From the NCBI GenBank assembly GCA_947564495.1, contig CANOCD010000013.1, positions 1 through 12,112 on the forward strand: 12,112 bases of DNA, in the 5' to 3' direction. Position 1 is the stretch's first letter; the number at the start of each line of letters is the position of its first letter. The notes beneath the pieces were generated by a model. It saw nothing but the letters and a program-made list of their open reading frames with translations. It did not search any database and had not been told where the DNA came from. This DNA is from an uncultured Angelakisella sp. GTDB taxonomy: Bacteria > Bacillota > Clostridia > Oscillospirales > Ruminococcaceae. The position numbers and the translations under genes were made by a program. Shown here piece after piece: positions 1-9,932 of the stretch.

Positions 1-190
1 AAAATTCAAAACCAACAGTGTCAATAATGCGAAATGGGACTTCATCACATTAGTGGATGGAAAGCTCCTTTGTTGTTCCACTAGTTCCAAAACCTGTAAC
101 AGCTTGCTTTTCACCAAGCACAGCGTTAATTAGAGTGGATTTCCCAACGCCAGAGTTTCCAATCACTAAGACATTACCCTTTTTTTCCAT
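1..190 (-). pseudogene. Small-GTPase-like gene, 5' part only, with in-frame stop; runs off the left edge
   Basis: The ATG at 190 follows an AGGTGGG ribosome binding site and a clear promoter (230-258). The protein starts with a beta strand and a G1/P-loop, GNSGVGKST (residues 11-19), then a TSGTTKE stretch resembling the G2/switch I region. An in-frame TAA at 52-50 then ends the ORF after 46 residues. In the same frame beyond it the reading continues as VPFRIIDTVGFEF, which carries the G3 motif (DTVG). So the frame is intact but interrupted by one nonsense codon, for example CAA or GAA changed to TAA. The rest lies outside the window. The family is probably a clostridial single-domain GTPase of unknown role; exact substrate and partner cannot be told. 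The gene is much richer in A and T than everything to its right, which suggests recent transfer. Alternatives are a sequencing error at the stop or a true pseudogene. Confidence 0.75.
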
Positions 191-229
191 ACTACACCCA
201 CCTAACTCAAAATAAAAACAACCACAACA

Positions 230-258
230 ATTATACAAAATGCTTTAGTTTTCGTCAA
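230..258 (-). promoter_or_regulatory. Sigma-A promoter of the GTPase-like gene
   Basis: On the minus strand TTGACG (258-253) is followed after exactly 17 bases by TATAAT (235-230). The ATG lies about 40 bases downstream at 190. This near-consensus promoter shows that the broken gene still has an intact transcription start. Confidence 0.8.
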
Positions 259-362
259 GCAATTTGTGTTATTTTGTCGAAGGTCAAACCCCAGTGACCC
301 CGCCCTCCCTCCCCGCATAGGATAAGAAAAAAGATCCTTTGGGGAGAAGGAGGAAGGGCAGG

Positions 363-1442
363 ATGACACAGACGCTTCGGTATTTCTTGGGCGCCAACAG
401 CCCCCAGGGCCCGGTTTCCCGGCTGGACCAGCTGGAGGAGGGGGTCCGGCGGTGCTGGGTGGTGACGGGGGGCTCCGCCCGGGGGCGGGCCCTGGTCCTT
501 TCCCGGGCGGCGGAGGCTTTGGGGGAAACAGAGCCCCGGGAGGAGATGCTCTCCCTCCACAGCCCGGAAGAGCTGGCGGGGGTGCTGTTCCCCGCCCGGG
601 GGCTCTCCGCCGCCGGGGAGGGGCTGCCCCTCCGCTGCCCCGGGGGGATGGAGCGGGTGGTCTCCCTCTGGGACTGCCTGGACCAGGACCGCCTCTTTGC
701 CCAAAAGGAGGAGCTCCTCCGGCTGACCCGGGAGGAAAAGCGCCTCCGGGGGGATGCCGGGGGCTACCTCTACGCCGCCGGGGCCCTCATGGGGGAGCTG
801 GCCTCCCTGGGGTGGTCCGCCATGGACCGGGAGAAGCTGCTGGCCTACGCCCGGGGACTGGCCTCCCGGGAGTTCCCCCGCCCCAGGGGGGACGGAAAGC
901 GGGGCCGGGAGTCAGCACGGTTTCTCTCCGCCCTCACCGGGGAGGGCCCCGTCCTTCTCCGGGAGACGGCGGCCCTGGCGGCCCCCCGGACCATCGCCAT
1001 CGAGGACAACTGGGGGGCGGTGTCCAACGCCCTCCTGGAGGCCCTCCGGGAGCTGGCCCTGGAGGCTGGGCTGGATGTGGTCTCCTGCCACTGCCCCCTT
1101 TTCCCCTTCACCAAGCTGGAGTACCTGTTCCTCCCTGGCCCGGGGCTGGGCTTTTTCGCCAAAAACCCCGGCAACGCCAAGGAGCTGGAGGGTCTGGCGG
1201 AGCGGACCATCCACGCCAGCCGCTTCTCCCGGATGGATCTCCTTCGGGAGCGCAGGGCCAGGACCGGGTTCCTGCGAAAGGCCGCCGCCGGGATGCTGGA
1301 CCAGGCCGGGGAGGTGCTGGCCCGGGCCCAGGCAGTCCGCCGGGAGAGGGACGGCATTTATCACGCCGCCATGGATCAGGACGCCCTGGAGGAGATCGCC
1401 CGGCGGACGGCGGGGGAGATCAAAAAGGCGGCCCTGGAATAG
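363..1442 (+). CDS. Duplicated P-loop ATPase-like protein with both Walker A motifs degenerate (PRK06851-like)
   Basis: The ATG at 363 is chosen because AAGGAGG ends 9 bases before it; a TTG 24 bases upstream would put the binding site inside the gene. The 359-residue protein has two related halves. The first opens with RYFLGANSPQGPVS and a strand followed by TGGSARGRAL (35-44), where a normal family member has GxPGTGKS. The second opens with RFLSALTGEGPV (near 187) and has IEDNWGAVSN (213-222) at the equivalent place, followed by a helix and the DVVSCHCPLFP strand. Both halves keep the fold pattern of the family I know as PRK06851 (clostridial two-domain ATPase, about 360 residues, unknown function), but neither has the Lys-Ser/Thr of Walker A, so ATP hydrolysis is unlikely. 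It stands alone between the GTPase fragment and a convergent operon, and shares a terminator with the latter. The family match is from memory of sequence pattern; the degeneration is visible directly. Confidence 0.7.
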   Translation: MTQTLRYFLGANSPQGPVSRLDQLEEGVRRCWVVTGGSARGRALVLSRAAEALGETEPREEMLSLHSPEELAGVLFPARGLSAAGEGLPLRCPGGMERVVSLWDCLDQDRLFAQKEELLRLTREEKRLRGDAGGYLYAAGALMGELASLGWSAMDREKLLAYARGLASREFPRPRGDGKRGRESARFLSALTGEGPVLLRETAALAAPRTIAIEDNWGAVSNALLEALRELALEAGLDVVSCHCPLFPFTKLEYLFLPGPGLGFFAKNPGNAKELEGLAERTIHASRFSRMDLLRERRARTGFLRKAAAGMLDQAGEVLARAQAVRRERDGIYHAAMDQDALEEIARRTAGEIKKAALE

Positions 1443-1444
1443 AG

Positions 1445-1494
1445 CAAAAAGAGCCCCGGAGCGGTCATCCGTCCGCCCCGGGGCCTGCTGTTTT
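1445..1494. terminator. Bidirectional intrinsic terminator between convergent genes
   Basis: GCCCCGG (1453-1459) pairs with CCGGGGC (1478-1484), and GCGG (1461-1464) pairs with CCGC (1473-1476) around an 8-base loop. A TTTT run follows on the plus strand (1491-1494), and an A run (1446-1450) gives a T run when read on the minus strand. It can therefore end both the plus-strand gene at 1442 and the minus-strand operon ending at 1512. Confidence 0.8.
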
Positions 1495-1511
1495 ACGCCG
1501 GAAGTTCCGGC

Positions 1512-1931
1512 TCACGACTCTGCAATTTCCAAAATAAACCGATACGCAAACTCGATGGCCCGGCAGGTCAGCCCCTCGCAGAGGTGGGGCGGGTCGTTCT
1601 CCGAAAAACCCGTGGGCCGCAGCCGGGAACACCGGAGGGAGCCAAAGGCCGCCTCAAATTCGGCGGCAAACCGATAACAGGCGGACACGACCTCGGCCTG
1701 GGGTCTTCTCAGCAGATGGAGATAGACCCCCAGAAACATAAGGGGACCCTCCACCAGGCCGCACTGGGCCCGGTAGCCCCCGGCGCCGTGCATCCCGGCG
1801 GCGGCCTGGAGGACCTGGGGCTGGAGCTCCACCTCCAACAGCTCGCTCAAACAGAGCAGGGAGGTCGTGGCGCAGTTCACGTCCTTCTCCCAGTACAGCT
1901 CATGGACCCGCTTTGCGATGGACTCCTTCAT
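1512..1931 (-). CDS. C_GCAxxG_C_C-type cysteine-rich probable redox protein
   Basis: The ATG at 1931 follows AAAGGAGG closely and lies 23 bases after the purA stop, so it is the last gene of the pyrG-purA operon. The 139-residue protein has the layout of the C_GCAxxG_C_C family (TIGR01909-like probable redox proteins). It has an N-terminal helix with DVNCATTSLLCLSE (Cys20, Cys27), a glycine-rich turn, then QCGLVEGPLMFLG (Cys57), matching the CGxxxG core. A C-terminal region follows with LRCSRL (Cys101), HLCEG (Cys118) and LTC (Cys123), and there is an extra Cys85. The canonical GCA triplet is replaced by QCGLVEG, so this is a variant member. Members are thought to bind metal or carry out thiol redox chemistry, but no substrate is established. 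No signal peptide is seen, so it is probably cytoplasmic. Its placement behind nucleotide-synthesis genes does not by itself reveal a role. Confidence 0.7.
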   Translation of the reverse strand: MKESIAKRVHELYWEKDVNCATTSLLCLSELLEVELQPQVLQAAAGMHGAGGYRAQCGLVEGPLMFLGVYLHLLRRPQAEVVSACYRFAAEFEAAFGSLRCSRLRPTGFSENDPPHLCEGLTCRAIEFAYRFILEIAES

Positions 1932-1954
1932 GGCGCCTCCTTTGTCTGTCCTGT

Positions 1955-5008
<3,054 letters not shown>

Positions 5009-5009
5009 G

Positions 5010-5035
5010 AAAAAAATTCGGGGACCGCCCCCGAA
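5010..5035 (-). terminator. Candidate intrinsic terminator between divergent promoters
   Basis: TTCGGGG (5017-5023) and CCCCGAA (5029-5035) form a perfect 7-bp stem with a 5-base loop. Read on the minus strand the stem is followed by seven T residues (5016-5010), ending one base before the pyrG -35 box. There is also an A run on the other side. It may insulate the pyrG promoter from antisense transcription, or its A/T tracts may act as upstream promoter elements; no gene needs it as a normal 3' end. Confidence 0.5.
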
Positions 5036-5043
5036 AAAAACAG

Positions 5044-5072
5044 TTGAGTTTTCCCCAAAAAGGTTGTATAAT
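5044..5072 (+). promoter_or_regulatory. Sigma-A promoter of the SRP RNA and dnaX-recR gene cluster
   Basis: TTGAGT (5044-5049) and TATAAT (5067-5072) are separated by exactly 17 bases. The start should be near 5079. A CCGCTT/AAGCGG hairpin (5081-5106) lies at the start of the transcript, before the SRP RNA core. Confidence 0.82.
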
Positions 5073-5111
5073 ATAAAAGCCCGCTTTCTTCCCCCGGGAG
5101 AAGCGGCGTGA

Positions 5112-5311
5112 AAAACGAGGATAGACAGCGTACAGGGGGATTCCTTGTGCCATGCGGAGGTCCGGTCCCGTGCGACGCGGCGTCGTGAACCATGTCAGGC
5201 GGGGAACCGAGCAGCATTAAGCGGCGTTTCGCGGGTGCCGCGGCAAACCGGCCTCCGCATGGCAGAAGGTATCCCCTCCTCCCCAAAGGGAGGCCCGTCT
5301 ATCCTCCTTTT
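5112..5311 (+). ncRNA. ffs: Signal recognition particle RNA
   Basis: This RNA is the core of the particle that targets nascent membrane proteins together with Ffh. The diagnostic helix 8 is present: the conserved TGTCAGG side (5193-5199), a GGAA tetraloop (5203-5206) closed by CGG/CCG, then GAGCAGCATTAAGCGG. The long helix 5 is clear, with TGCCATGCGGAGG (5148-5160) pairing perfectly with 5252-5264 and CCGGT (5162-5166) with ACCGG (5247-5251). The ends close through GAGGATAGAC (5117-5126) with GTCTATCCTC (5297-5306), followed by CTTTT. A small CCTCCC/GGGAGG hairpin (5278-5293) sits on the 3' side. No separate 5' Alu hairpins (helices 3 and 4) are evident, so the RNA is about 200 bases, between the usual small and large bacterial forms. 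The position just before dnaX is that of scr in Bacillus. The exact 5' end is uncertain: it could be anywhere from 5079 to 5117. Confidence 0.9.
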
Positions 5312-5342
5312 GTACAAAGAGAGCAGAAAGGAGGCCCGGGCC

Positions 5343-6947
5343 GTGTACCAGGTCCTTTACCGCAAGTGGCGGTCCCAGACCTTTGACGACGTGGTGGGCC
5401 AGGAGGCCATCACCACCACCCTGAAAAACGAGATCCGCCAGGGGCGGTTCGCCCACGCCTACCTCCTCATGGGCAGCCGGGGCATCGGCAAGACCACCTG
5501 CGCCCGGCTCATCGCCAAGGCGGTGAACTGCCTGGACCCCCAGGACGGCAACCCCTGCAACCAGTGCGAAAGCTGCAAGGCCATCGACAACGGCAGCCTT
5601 GTGGACGTGGTGGAGATCGACGCCGCCAGCAACAACTCGGTGGGGGACATCCGGGACCTGCGGGAGACCGCCTTCTTCCTCCCCGCGGCGGCCAAGTACC
5701 GGGTGTACATCATCGACGAGGTCCACGCCCTCTCCAAGGACGCCGTCTCCGCCCTCCTGAAAATTCTGGAGGAGCCCCCGGAGCACGTCATCTTTATCCT
5801 GGCCACCACCGAGGTCCAGAAGATCCCCCCCGCCATCCAGTCCCGGTGCCAGCGGTTCGATTTCCGCCGGATTCCCAGCGACGTCATCGCCGGGCGCCTT
5901 TCCCGGATCGCCGGGGAGGAGGGCCTTTCCCTGGAGCCCGAAGCCGCCCTCCTCATCGCCCGCCTGGCCGACGGGGGGATGCGGGACGCCCTCTCCCTCT
6001 TGGACCTCTGCGTCTCCCACAGCCGGGAGGTCACCGTCCGCACCGTCAGCGAGGCCGCCGGGCTCATCGGCCAGGACTACCTCTTTGATATTGCCGACGG
6101 GGTGGCCAAAGGGGACCTTTCCGCCGTCATGGACCTGGTCACCCGGGTGGGGGGTCAGGCGGTGGAGTACGACCGCCTCTGCACCCAGCTGGTGGGGCAC
6201 TTCCGCAACCTCCTGATGATGCTGGCCTCCAAGAAGCCCCAGGAGCTGGTGGTCTGCCTGCCCGAGACGTTGGAGCGTTACCGGGCCCAGGCCGAGAGCT
6301 TCACCGTCCCCAGAATTTTGTACGCCATCCGGGTCCTCCAGGACACCCAGAACGCCATGACCCGCACACCCTCCCGGCGGACCGAGCTGGAGATGGGGAT
6401 CATCCGCCTCTGCGACCCCCGGCTGGACCAGACCCCGGAGGCCCTCCTCCAGCGGGTGGAAAAGCTGGAGGCCAAGCTCAACGCCGCCCTGGCGGGAGGT
6501 CTCCCGGCCCAGACCGGCCAGGCGGCGCCCCCGGCCCCCGCCCCCCGGAGGGGACAGGCCCCCGGGCCCGCCCCGGCGGCTCCCAAGCCGGCCCCCGCCG
6601 ACCTCTCCCGGGAGGCGGCGCCCTTCCCCCAGTGGGAGGAGGTCCTGGAACGCCTGGGGAAGAACAACCCCGCCGCCCGGGGGGCCCTGCTGGGCTCCAC
6701 CGCCTACACGGCGGCGGGGCGGGTCCTCATCGCCAGCGACAACCCGGTGTTCCGGGAGATGATGAAAACCAACGAGTACACCCGGGCCTCCATCAAAAAG
6801 GCCATCATGGAGGTCACCGGGGTGAAGTACGGCCTGGGTCCCTACAAGGGCCCGGCCCCGGCGGCCCCCAAGGAGCCGGAGCAGGACCCCCTGGAGGAGG
6901 TCCTCCGCCAGGCCAAGGACGCCGGGGTGCCGGTGGACATCCAGTAG
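5343..6947 (+). CDS. dnaX: DNA polymerase III subunits gamma and tau
   Basis: This is the ATPase of the clamp loader, which places the beta clamp on DNA at the replication fork. The GTG at 5343 is chosen because AAAGGAGG (5327-5334) lies 8 bases before it and the protein then begins with YQVLYRKWRSQTFDDVVGQ, the usual family start; longer readings run into the SRP RNA. The 534-residue protein has Walker A GSRGIGKTT (44-52) and a zinc site of Cys63, Cys72, Cys75 and Cys78. Further motifs are Walker B IIDEVHAL (DEVH at 125-128), sensor 1 ILATTE and the SRC arginine-finger motif (166-168). A collar domain and an Ala/Pro-rich linker follow, then a C-terminal tau-type domain. The A-rich stretch near 6797 is not the A AAA AAG slip site used in E. 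coli, so a programmed gamma form is not evident. It heads a tightly packed gene cluster. Confidence 0.96.
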   Translation: MYQVLYRKWRSQTFDDVVGQEAITTTLKNEIRQGRFAHAYLLMGSRGIGKTTCARLIAKAVNCLDPQDGNPCNQCESCKAIDNGSLVDVVEIDAASNNSVGDIRDLRETAFFLPAAAKYRVYIIDEVHALSKDAVSALLKILEEPPEHVIFILATTEVQKIPPAIQSRCQRFDFRRIPSDVIAGRLSRIAGEEGLSLEPEAALLIARLADGGMRDALSLLDLCVSHSREVTVRTVSEAAGLIGQDYLFDIADGVAKGDLSAVMDLVTRVGGQAVEYDRLCTQLVGHFRNLLMMLASKKPQELVVCLPETLERYRAQAESFTVPRILYAIRVLQDTQNAMTRTPSRRTELEMGIIRLCDPRLDQTPEALLQRVEKLEAKLNAALAGGLPAQTGQAAPPAPAPRRGQAPGPAPAAPKPAPADLSREAAPFPQWEEVLERLGKNNPAARGALLGSTAYTAAGRVLIASDNPVFREMMKTNEYTRASIKKAIMEVTGVKYGLGPYKGPAPAAPKEPEQDPLEEVLRQAKDAGVPVDIQ

Positions 6948-6951
6948 GGCC

Positions 6952-7329
6952 ATGGCGGGGTTTTTGGTGAAAAACCGAAAGATCGTCGTGGACGGGGACC
7001 TTTTCCGCTACTCCATCCGGGAGGGGCCGGAAGGAAGGGAGCTCCTGGTCTACCGGGACAAAAAGCCGGTCCTCCGCCTGGCCCTGAACTGGACCGAAGG
7101 GTGGGGCATCGACCTGTTCCGGCCCAAGGTGGTGGAGCGGGTCATCCGGTACTACCGCCCAAGGCCGCCGGGCCCGGAGCCCCGATCCCTGTGCCGGGAA
7201 GAAGAACTGTTTTCCCGGCTGGCGGACCTCTGCTTCTCCCCGGAGGAGCAGGCCGGGAAAGAGCTTTTTCTGCAAAGATGTTCCAAGGCCGGGGAGGACC
7301 GGCCCACTACCAGATCAAAAGGAGAATGA
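6952..7329 (+). CDS. Hypothetical protein between dnaX and ybaB
   Basis: The ATG lies 4 bases after the dnaX stop with no separate ribosome binding site, so translation probably depends on coupling. The frame shows the same high GC at third codon positions as its neighbours, which supports a real gene. The 125-residue protein begins with charged strand-like segments (KNRKIVVDGDLFRYSIR, ELLVYRDKKPVLRLALN). A conserved-looking WGIDLFRPKVVERVIRYY follows, and then a basic and acidic, low-complexity C-terminus with two cysteines. No signal peptide, membrane segment or known motif is seen. The last residues (from about 115) look like read-through of spacer sequence, and the gene ends 4 bases before ybaB. 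I do not recognise the family. Its place in a cluster that is otherwise dnaX-ybaB-recR could mean a link with DNA replication or repair, but nothing in the sequence shows it. Confidence 0.65.
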   Translation: MAGFLVKNRKIVVDGDLFRYSIREGPEGRELLVYRDKKPVLRLALNWTEGWGIDLFRPKVVERVIRYYRPRPPGPEPRSLCREEELFSRLADLCFSPEEQAGKELFLQRCSKAGEDRPTTRSKGE

Positions 7330-7333
7330 CAAA

Positions 7334-7684
7334 ATGAAAGCAAGACTTCCCCAGGGGATGGGCGGCGGCGCCCCCTCCAACATGAACCAGATGATCCGCC
7401 AGGCCCAGAAAATGCAGGAGGCCATGGAGAAGGCCCAGGAGGAGCTCAACGCCAAGGAGTACACCGCCACCTCCGGGGGCGGCGTGGTCTCGGTCACCAT
7501 GAACGGCAAGAAGGAAGTGGTCAAGGTGGCCCTCAAGCCCGAGGTGGTGGACCCCGAAGATGTGGAGCTGCTGGAGGACATGATCGCCGGGGCGGTGAAC
7601 GAGGCCATCCGGGCCGTGGAGACCGACGCCCAGCAGGTCATGGGCGGCATCACCGGCGGCCTGCGGGCCCCGGGGCTGATGTAA
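7334..7684 (+). CDS. ybaB: YbaB/EbfC family nucleoid-associated DNA-binding protein
   Basis: Members form dimers that bind DNA and coat the nucleoid, and are linked to recombination because the gene is almost always next to recR. The ATG follows an AAAAGGAG site. The 116-residue protein has a Met/Gly-rich start (QGMGGGAPSNMNQM) and then the long amphipathic helix MIRQAQKMQEAMEKAQEEL. The family core follows: TATSGGGVVSVTMNGKKEVVKVALKPE-type strands, the EDVELLEDMIAGAVNEAI helix and a Gly-rich end (MGGITGGL). It lies 12 bases before recR. The short spacing and shared strand fit co-transcription with dnaX and recR, the same order as dnaX-yaaK-recR in Bacillus. Confidence 0.95.
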   Translation: MKARLPQGMGGGAPSNMNQMIRQAQKMQEAMEKAQEELNAKEYTATSGGGVVSVTMNGKKEVVKVALKPEVVDPEDVELLEDMIAGAVNEAIRAVETDAQQVMGGITGGLRAPGLM

Positions 7685-7696
7685 GGGGGCGGCTCC

Positions 7697-8293
7697 ATGG
7701 AGGGTGCGCTGCCCCTGGTAAAGCTCATCGAGGAGTTCGCCCGGCTCCCCGGGGTGGGGAGAAAGACCGCCCAGCGGTTCGCCTTCCACATCCTGAACCT
7801 CCCGGAGGAGAAGGCCCGGGAGTTCGCCCAGGCCATCCTGGACGCCCGGCAGAAGATCAAAAAGTGCCCCGTCTGCGGCAACCTCACCGACGGGGAGCTC
7901 TGCCCTGTCTGCTCCGCCAAGGGGCGGGACGGGGCCACCGTCTGCGTGGTGGAGGACCCCCGGGACGTCCTGGCCTTTGAGCGCACCAAGGAGTACGACG
8001 GGGTCTACCACGTCCTCCACGGCCTCATCAGCCCCATGGACGGGGTGGGACCCGAGCAGATCAACATCAAGAGCCTCCTGGAGCGTGTCGCCAAGGGCGG
8101 GGTGGAGGAGGTCATCATGGCCACCAACCCCACCGTGGAGGGGGAGGCCACCGCCATGTACCTGGCCCGGCTCCTCAAGCCCCTGGGGGTGAAGGTGACC
8201 CGCCTGGCCTACGGCATCCCCGTGGGGGGCAACCTGGAATACGCCGACGAGGTGACCCTTTACCGGGCTCTGGCGGGGAGGAGCGAGCTGTGA
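7697..8293 (+). CDS. recR: Recombination mediator protein RecR
   Basis: RecR works with RecO and RecF to load RecA on single-stranded DNA at gaps. The 198-residue length is exactly that expected. The domains in order are a helix-hairpin-helix motif, [17 protein letters not shown] (17-32), and a C4 zinc finger with Cys57, Cys60, Cys69 and Cys72 (KCPVCGN and LCPVC). A Toprim domain starts at [14 protein letters not shown] and continues through [16 protein letters not shown], followed by [17 protein letters not shown] and the [20 protein letters not shown] end. An AAGGGGG site precedes the ATG. The stop TGA overlaps the GTG start of the next gene, which suggests translational coupling. Confidence 0.97.
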   Translation: MEGALPLVKLIEEFARLPGVGRKTAQRFAFHILNLPEEKAREFAQAILDARQKIKKCPVCGNLTDGELCPVCSAKGRDGATVCVVEDPRDVLAFERTKEYDGVYHVLHGLISPMDGVGPEQINIKSLLERVAKGGVEEVIMATNPTVEGEATAMYLARLLKPLGVKVTRLAYGIPVGGNLEYADEVTLYRALAGRSEL

Positions 8294-9411
8294 GTATCAA
8301 GACCTTGACCAGACGGGGGGCCGCTTTGATCCTGGCGGTCCTCCTGGCCCTTTCGGCGGGATGCGAAAAGAAGCCGCCGGACACCGGGTACACCCGGTAC
8401 TCCACCCAGTTCTACGACACCTTCGACACCATCATCCAGGTCATCGGCTACACCAGGACCCAGGAGGAGTTCGAGGGCTACGCCGAGACCATCCACCGGC
8501 GGTTCCAGGAGCTGAGCCGCCTTTACGACCGGTTCTACGAGTACACCGGGGTGAACAATGTCCGCACCATCAACCAGAACGCCGGGGTGGCCCCGGTGGA
8601 GGTGGAGCCGGACCTTTTGGAGATGCTCTCCTTTGCCAAGGAGTGGTGCGAAAAGACCGACGGCCGGGTGAACATCGCCATGGGCCCCGCCCTGGAGCTC
8701 TGGCACCAGTACCGGGAGCGGTACGCCGGCCAGGCCCTGGAGGCTGACGCCCCCGACGCCGCCCCCGCCATGGAGGACCTGGAGGAGGCCGATCGCTTTT
8801 CCGATCTGGACAAGGTGGTCATCGACAGGGTGAACCGCACCGTCTTTTTGGAGGAAAAGGGGATGGCCCTGGACGTGGGGGCGGTGGCCAAGGGCTACGC
8901 CGCCCAGCGTGTGGCCGACGAGATCTACGAGGCGGGCTTTACCTCCTTCACCATCAGCGCCGGGGGGAACGTGGTCACCAAGGACCCGCCCCTGGACGGG
9001 ATGCGGAACAGCTGGGGCATCGGCATCCAGGACCCCTTCGCCGACCTCAACGACCCGGACAGCAAGTCGTTGGACGTGGCTCTGGTGGCCAACAAGTGCG
9101 TCGTTACCAGCGGGGATTACCGGCAATACTACCTGGTGGGGGAGCAGGTCATCCACCATATCATCGACCCCGAGACCCTTTGGCCCTCCAACCGCTACCG
9201 GGCTTTGACGGTGGTGGGGGAGGATTCCGGAGTGGGGGACTTCCTCTCCACCTGCCTCTTTGTCATGGATTACGAGGAGGGCCGGGCCCTGGCGGGACAG
9301 CTGGGGGTGGGGGTGATGTGGGTCTTCCCCGACGGCAGGGTAGAGGTCAACAAAAAGATGCGGTCCCTCCTCCGGGAGCGGGGCGGCGCCACCAACGAGA
9401 TCAAAAACTAA
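8290..9411 (+). CDS. apbE: ApbE family FAD:protein FMN transferase, lipoprotein
   Basis: ApbE proteins attach FMN covalently to Thr/Ser of target flavoproteins such as Rnf/Nqr subunits, using FAD and magnesium. The GTG start overlaps the recR stop. The 373-residue precursor has a typical lipoprotein signal: basic start, hydrophobic core ([10 protein letters not shown]) and lipobox LSAGC with lipid-modified Cys25, so it sits on the outer face of the membrane. The family core includes [15 protein letters not shown] (flavin and metal region), [31 protein letters not shown] and [13 protein letters not shown], the usual His and Asp metal-binding part. The C-terminus has [12 protein letters not shown], also typical. 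No target flavoprotein lies in the window; the next gene is membrane-bound but shows no FMN-attachment motif. The placement after recR is co-transcription rather than a shared pathway. Confidence 0.92.
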   Translation: MSIKTLTRRGAALILAVLLALSAGCEKKPPDTGYTRYSTQFYDTFDTIIQVIGYTRTQEEFEGYAETIHRRFQELSRLYDRFYEYTGVNNVRTINQNAGVAPVEVEPDLLEMLSFAKEWCEKTDGRVNIAMGPALELWHQYRERYAGQALEADAPDAAPAMEDLEEADRFSDLDKVVIDRVNRTVFLEEKGMALDVGAVAKGYAAQRVADEIYEAGFTSFTISAGGNVVTKDPPLDGMRNSWGIGIQDPFADLNDPDSKSLDVALVANKCVVTSGDYRQYYLVGEQVIHHIIDPETLWPSNRYRALTVVGEDSGVGDFLSTCLFVMDYEEGRALAGQLGVGVMWVFPDGRVEVNKKMRSLLRERGGATNEIKN

Positions 9412-9423
9412 GGAGGGGTCCCA

Positions 9424-9822
9424 GTGGGCAAGCTGGATGAACTGAAAGAGAAAGCCAACGGCTTCGAGTTGAAAAAAAGCTGGCAGTACCAGCTCTACAT
9501 CACGCTGGTCCTGCCGGCGGCGCTGTTCCTCCTGGCCTTTCTCCTCCGGGGGAACGGTCTGGGGGTGACCCTGGCCAGGATCTTCCACACCTACAACCTC
9601 TATGTTTCCTGCCCGATCCCCAGCCTCGCCCCCTTTAACGGGACAGGGGTGGTGGGCCTGGGCCTGCTGGTCTGGCTCTGCTTCAGCGCCGCCCGCCGGA
9701 AGGACTGGCCTGACCTGGGGATCACCTTGGCCCTGGGGGCGGTGAACGCCCTCTACTTCTGGATGGAGTGGAACTATCTGCTGCTGCGGTTTGTGAATAT
9801 CACCGGCGGGGTGGCGTTTTAA
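9424..9822 (+). CDS. Small membrane protein, three predicted membrane helices
   Basis: The GTG start lies 12 bases after the apbE stop and is preceded by AAGGAGGGG, a strong ribosome binding site. The 132-residue protein has a charged, cytoplasmic-looking start (GKLDELKEKANGFELKKSW). Three hydrophobic segments follow: near residues 21-40 (TLVLPAALFLLAFLL), 76-92 (VVGLGLLVWLCF) and 100-125 (GITLALGAVNALYFWMEW). Positive-inside charge (AARRKDW between segments 2 and 3) suggests the N-terminus is outside or the first segment is re-entrant. No known domain is recognised. Its tight link to the ApbE lipoprotein suggests co-transcription and possibly a shared membrane location, but an ApbE substrate motif is not seen. 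The gene ends just before the terminator of the cluster. Confidence 0.75.
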   Translation: MGKLDELKEKANGFELKKSWQYQLYITLVLPAALFLLAFLLRGNGLGVTLARIFHTYNLYVSCPIPSLAPFNGTGVVGLGLLVWLCFSAARRKDWPDLGITLALGAVNALYFWMEWNYLLLRFVNITGGVAF

Positions 9823-9839
9823 CAGGGCTTAGATGTTAG

Positions 9840-9885
9840 GCGGCCCGCAGGACGGAGGAGAACTCCGGCCTGGGGGCCGCTTTTT
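9840..9885 (+). terminator. Intrinsic terminator closing the dnaX-apbE gene cluster
   Basis: GCGGCCC (9840-9846) pairs with GGGCCGC (9874-9880), and CAGG (9848-9851) pairs with CCTG (9869-9872) across one G-G mismatch. Five T residues (9881-9885) follow. It lies 18 bases after the last plus-strand gene. There is no T run on the minus side, so the convergent minus-strand unit is not clearly ended here. Confidence 0.85.
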
Positions 9886-9895
9886 GCTGTGTCAT

Positions 9896-9932
9896 AGGTC
9901 ACAGAAGCCCTTTGGCCCCGGCATACCGCCAC
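9896..9932. repeat. 37-bp perfect direct repeat, copy 1
   Basis: Identical to 11302-11338 and in the same orientation. It holds the last ten codons, the stop and three further bases of an ankyrin-type gene read on the minus strand. Confidence 0.9.

Noticed and set aside
251..283. Two Spo0A-box-like sequences (TGACGAAAA on minus, TTTTGTCGAA on plus)
   Set aside because: The 7-base core is expected by chance about once in a window of this size, and the first overlaps a -35 box. Too weak to call as an operator.
5145..5342. Upstream extension of the dnaX reading frame
   Set aside because: This stretch is the SRP RNA. The GTG at 5343 with its own AAAGGAGG matches the conserved protein start.
6790..6805. 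Programmed frameshift site in dnaX
   Set aside because: The sequence TCAAAAAGG has only five A residues and no A AAA AAG heptamer in the right frame, and no stop-limited short form nearby.
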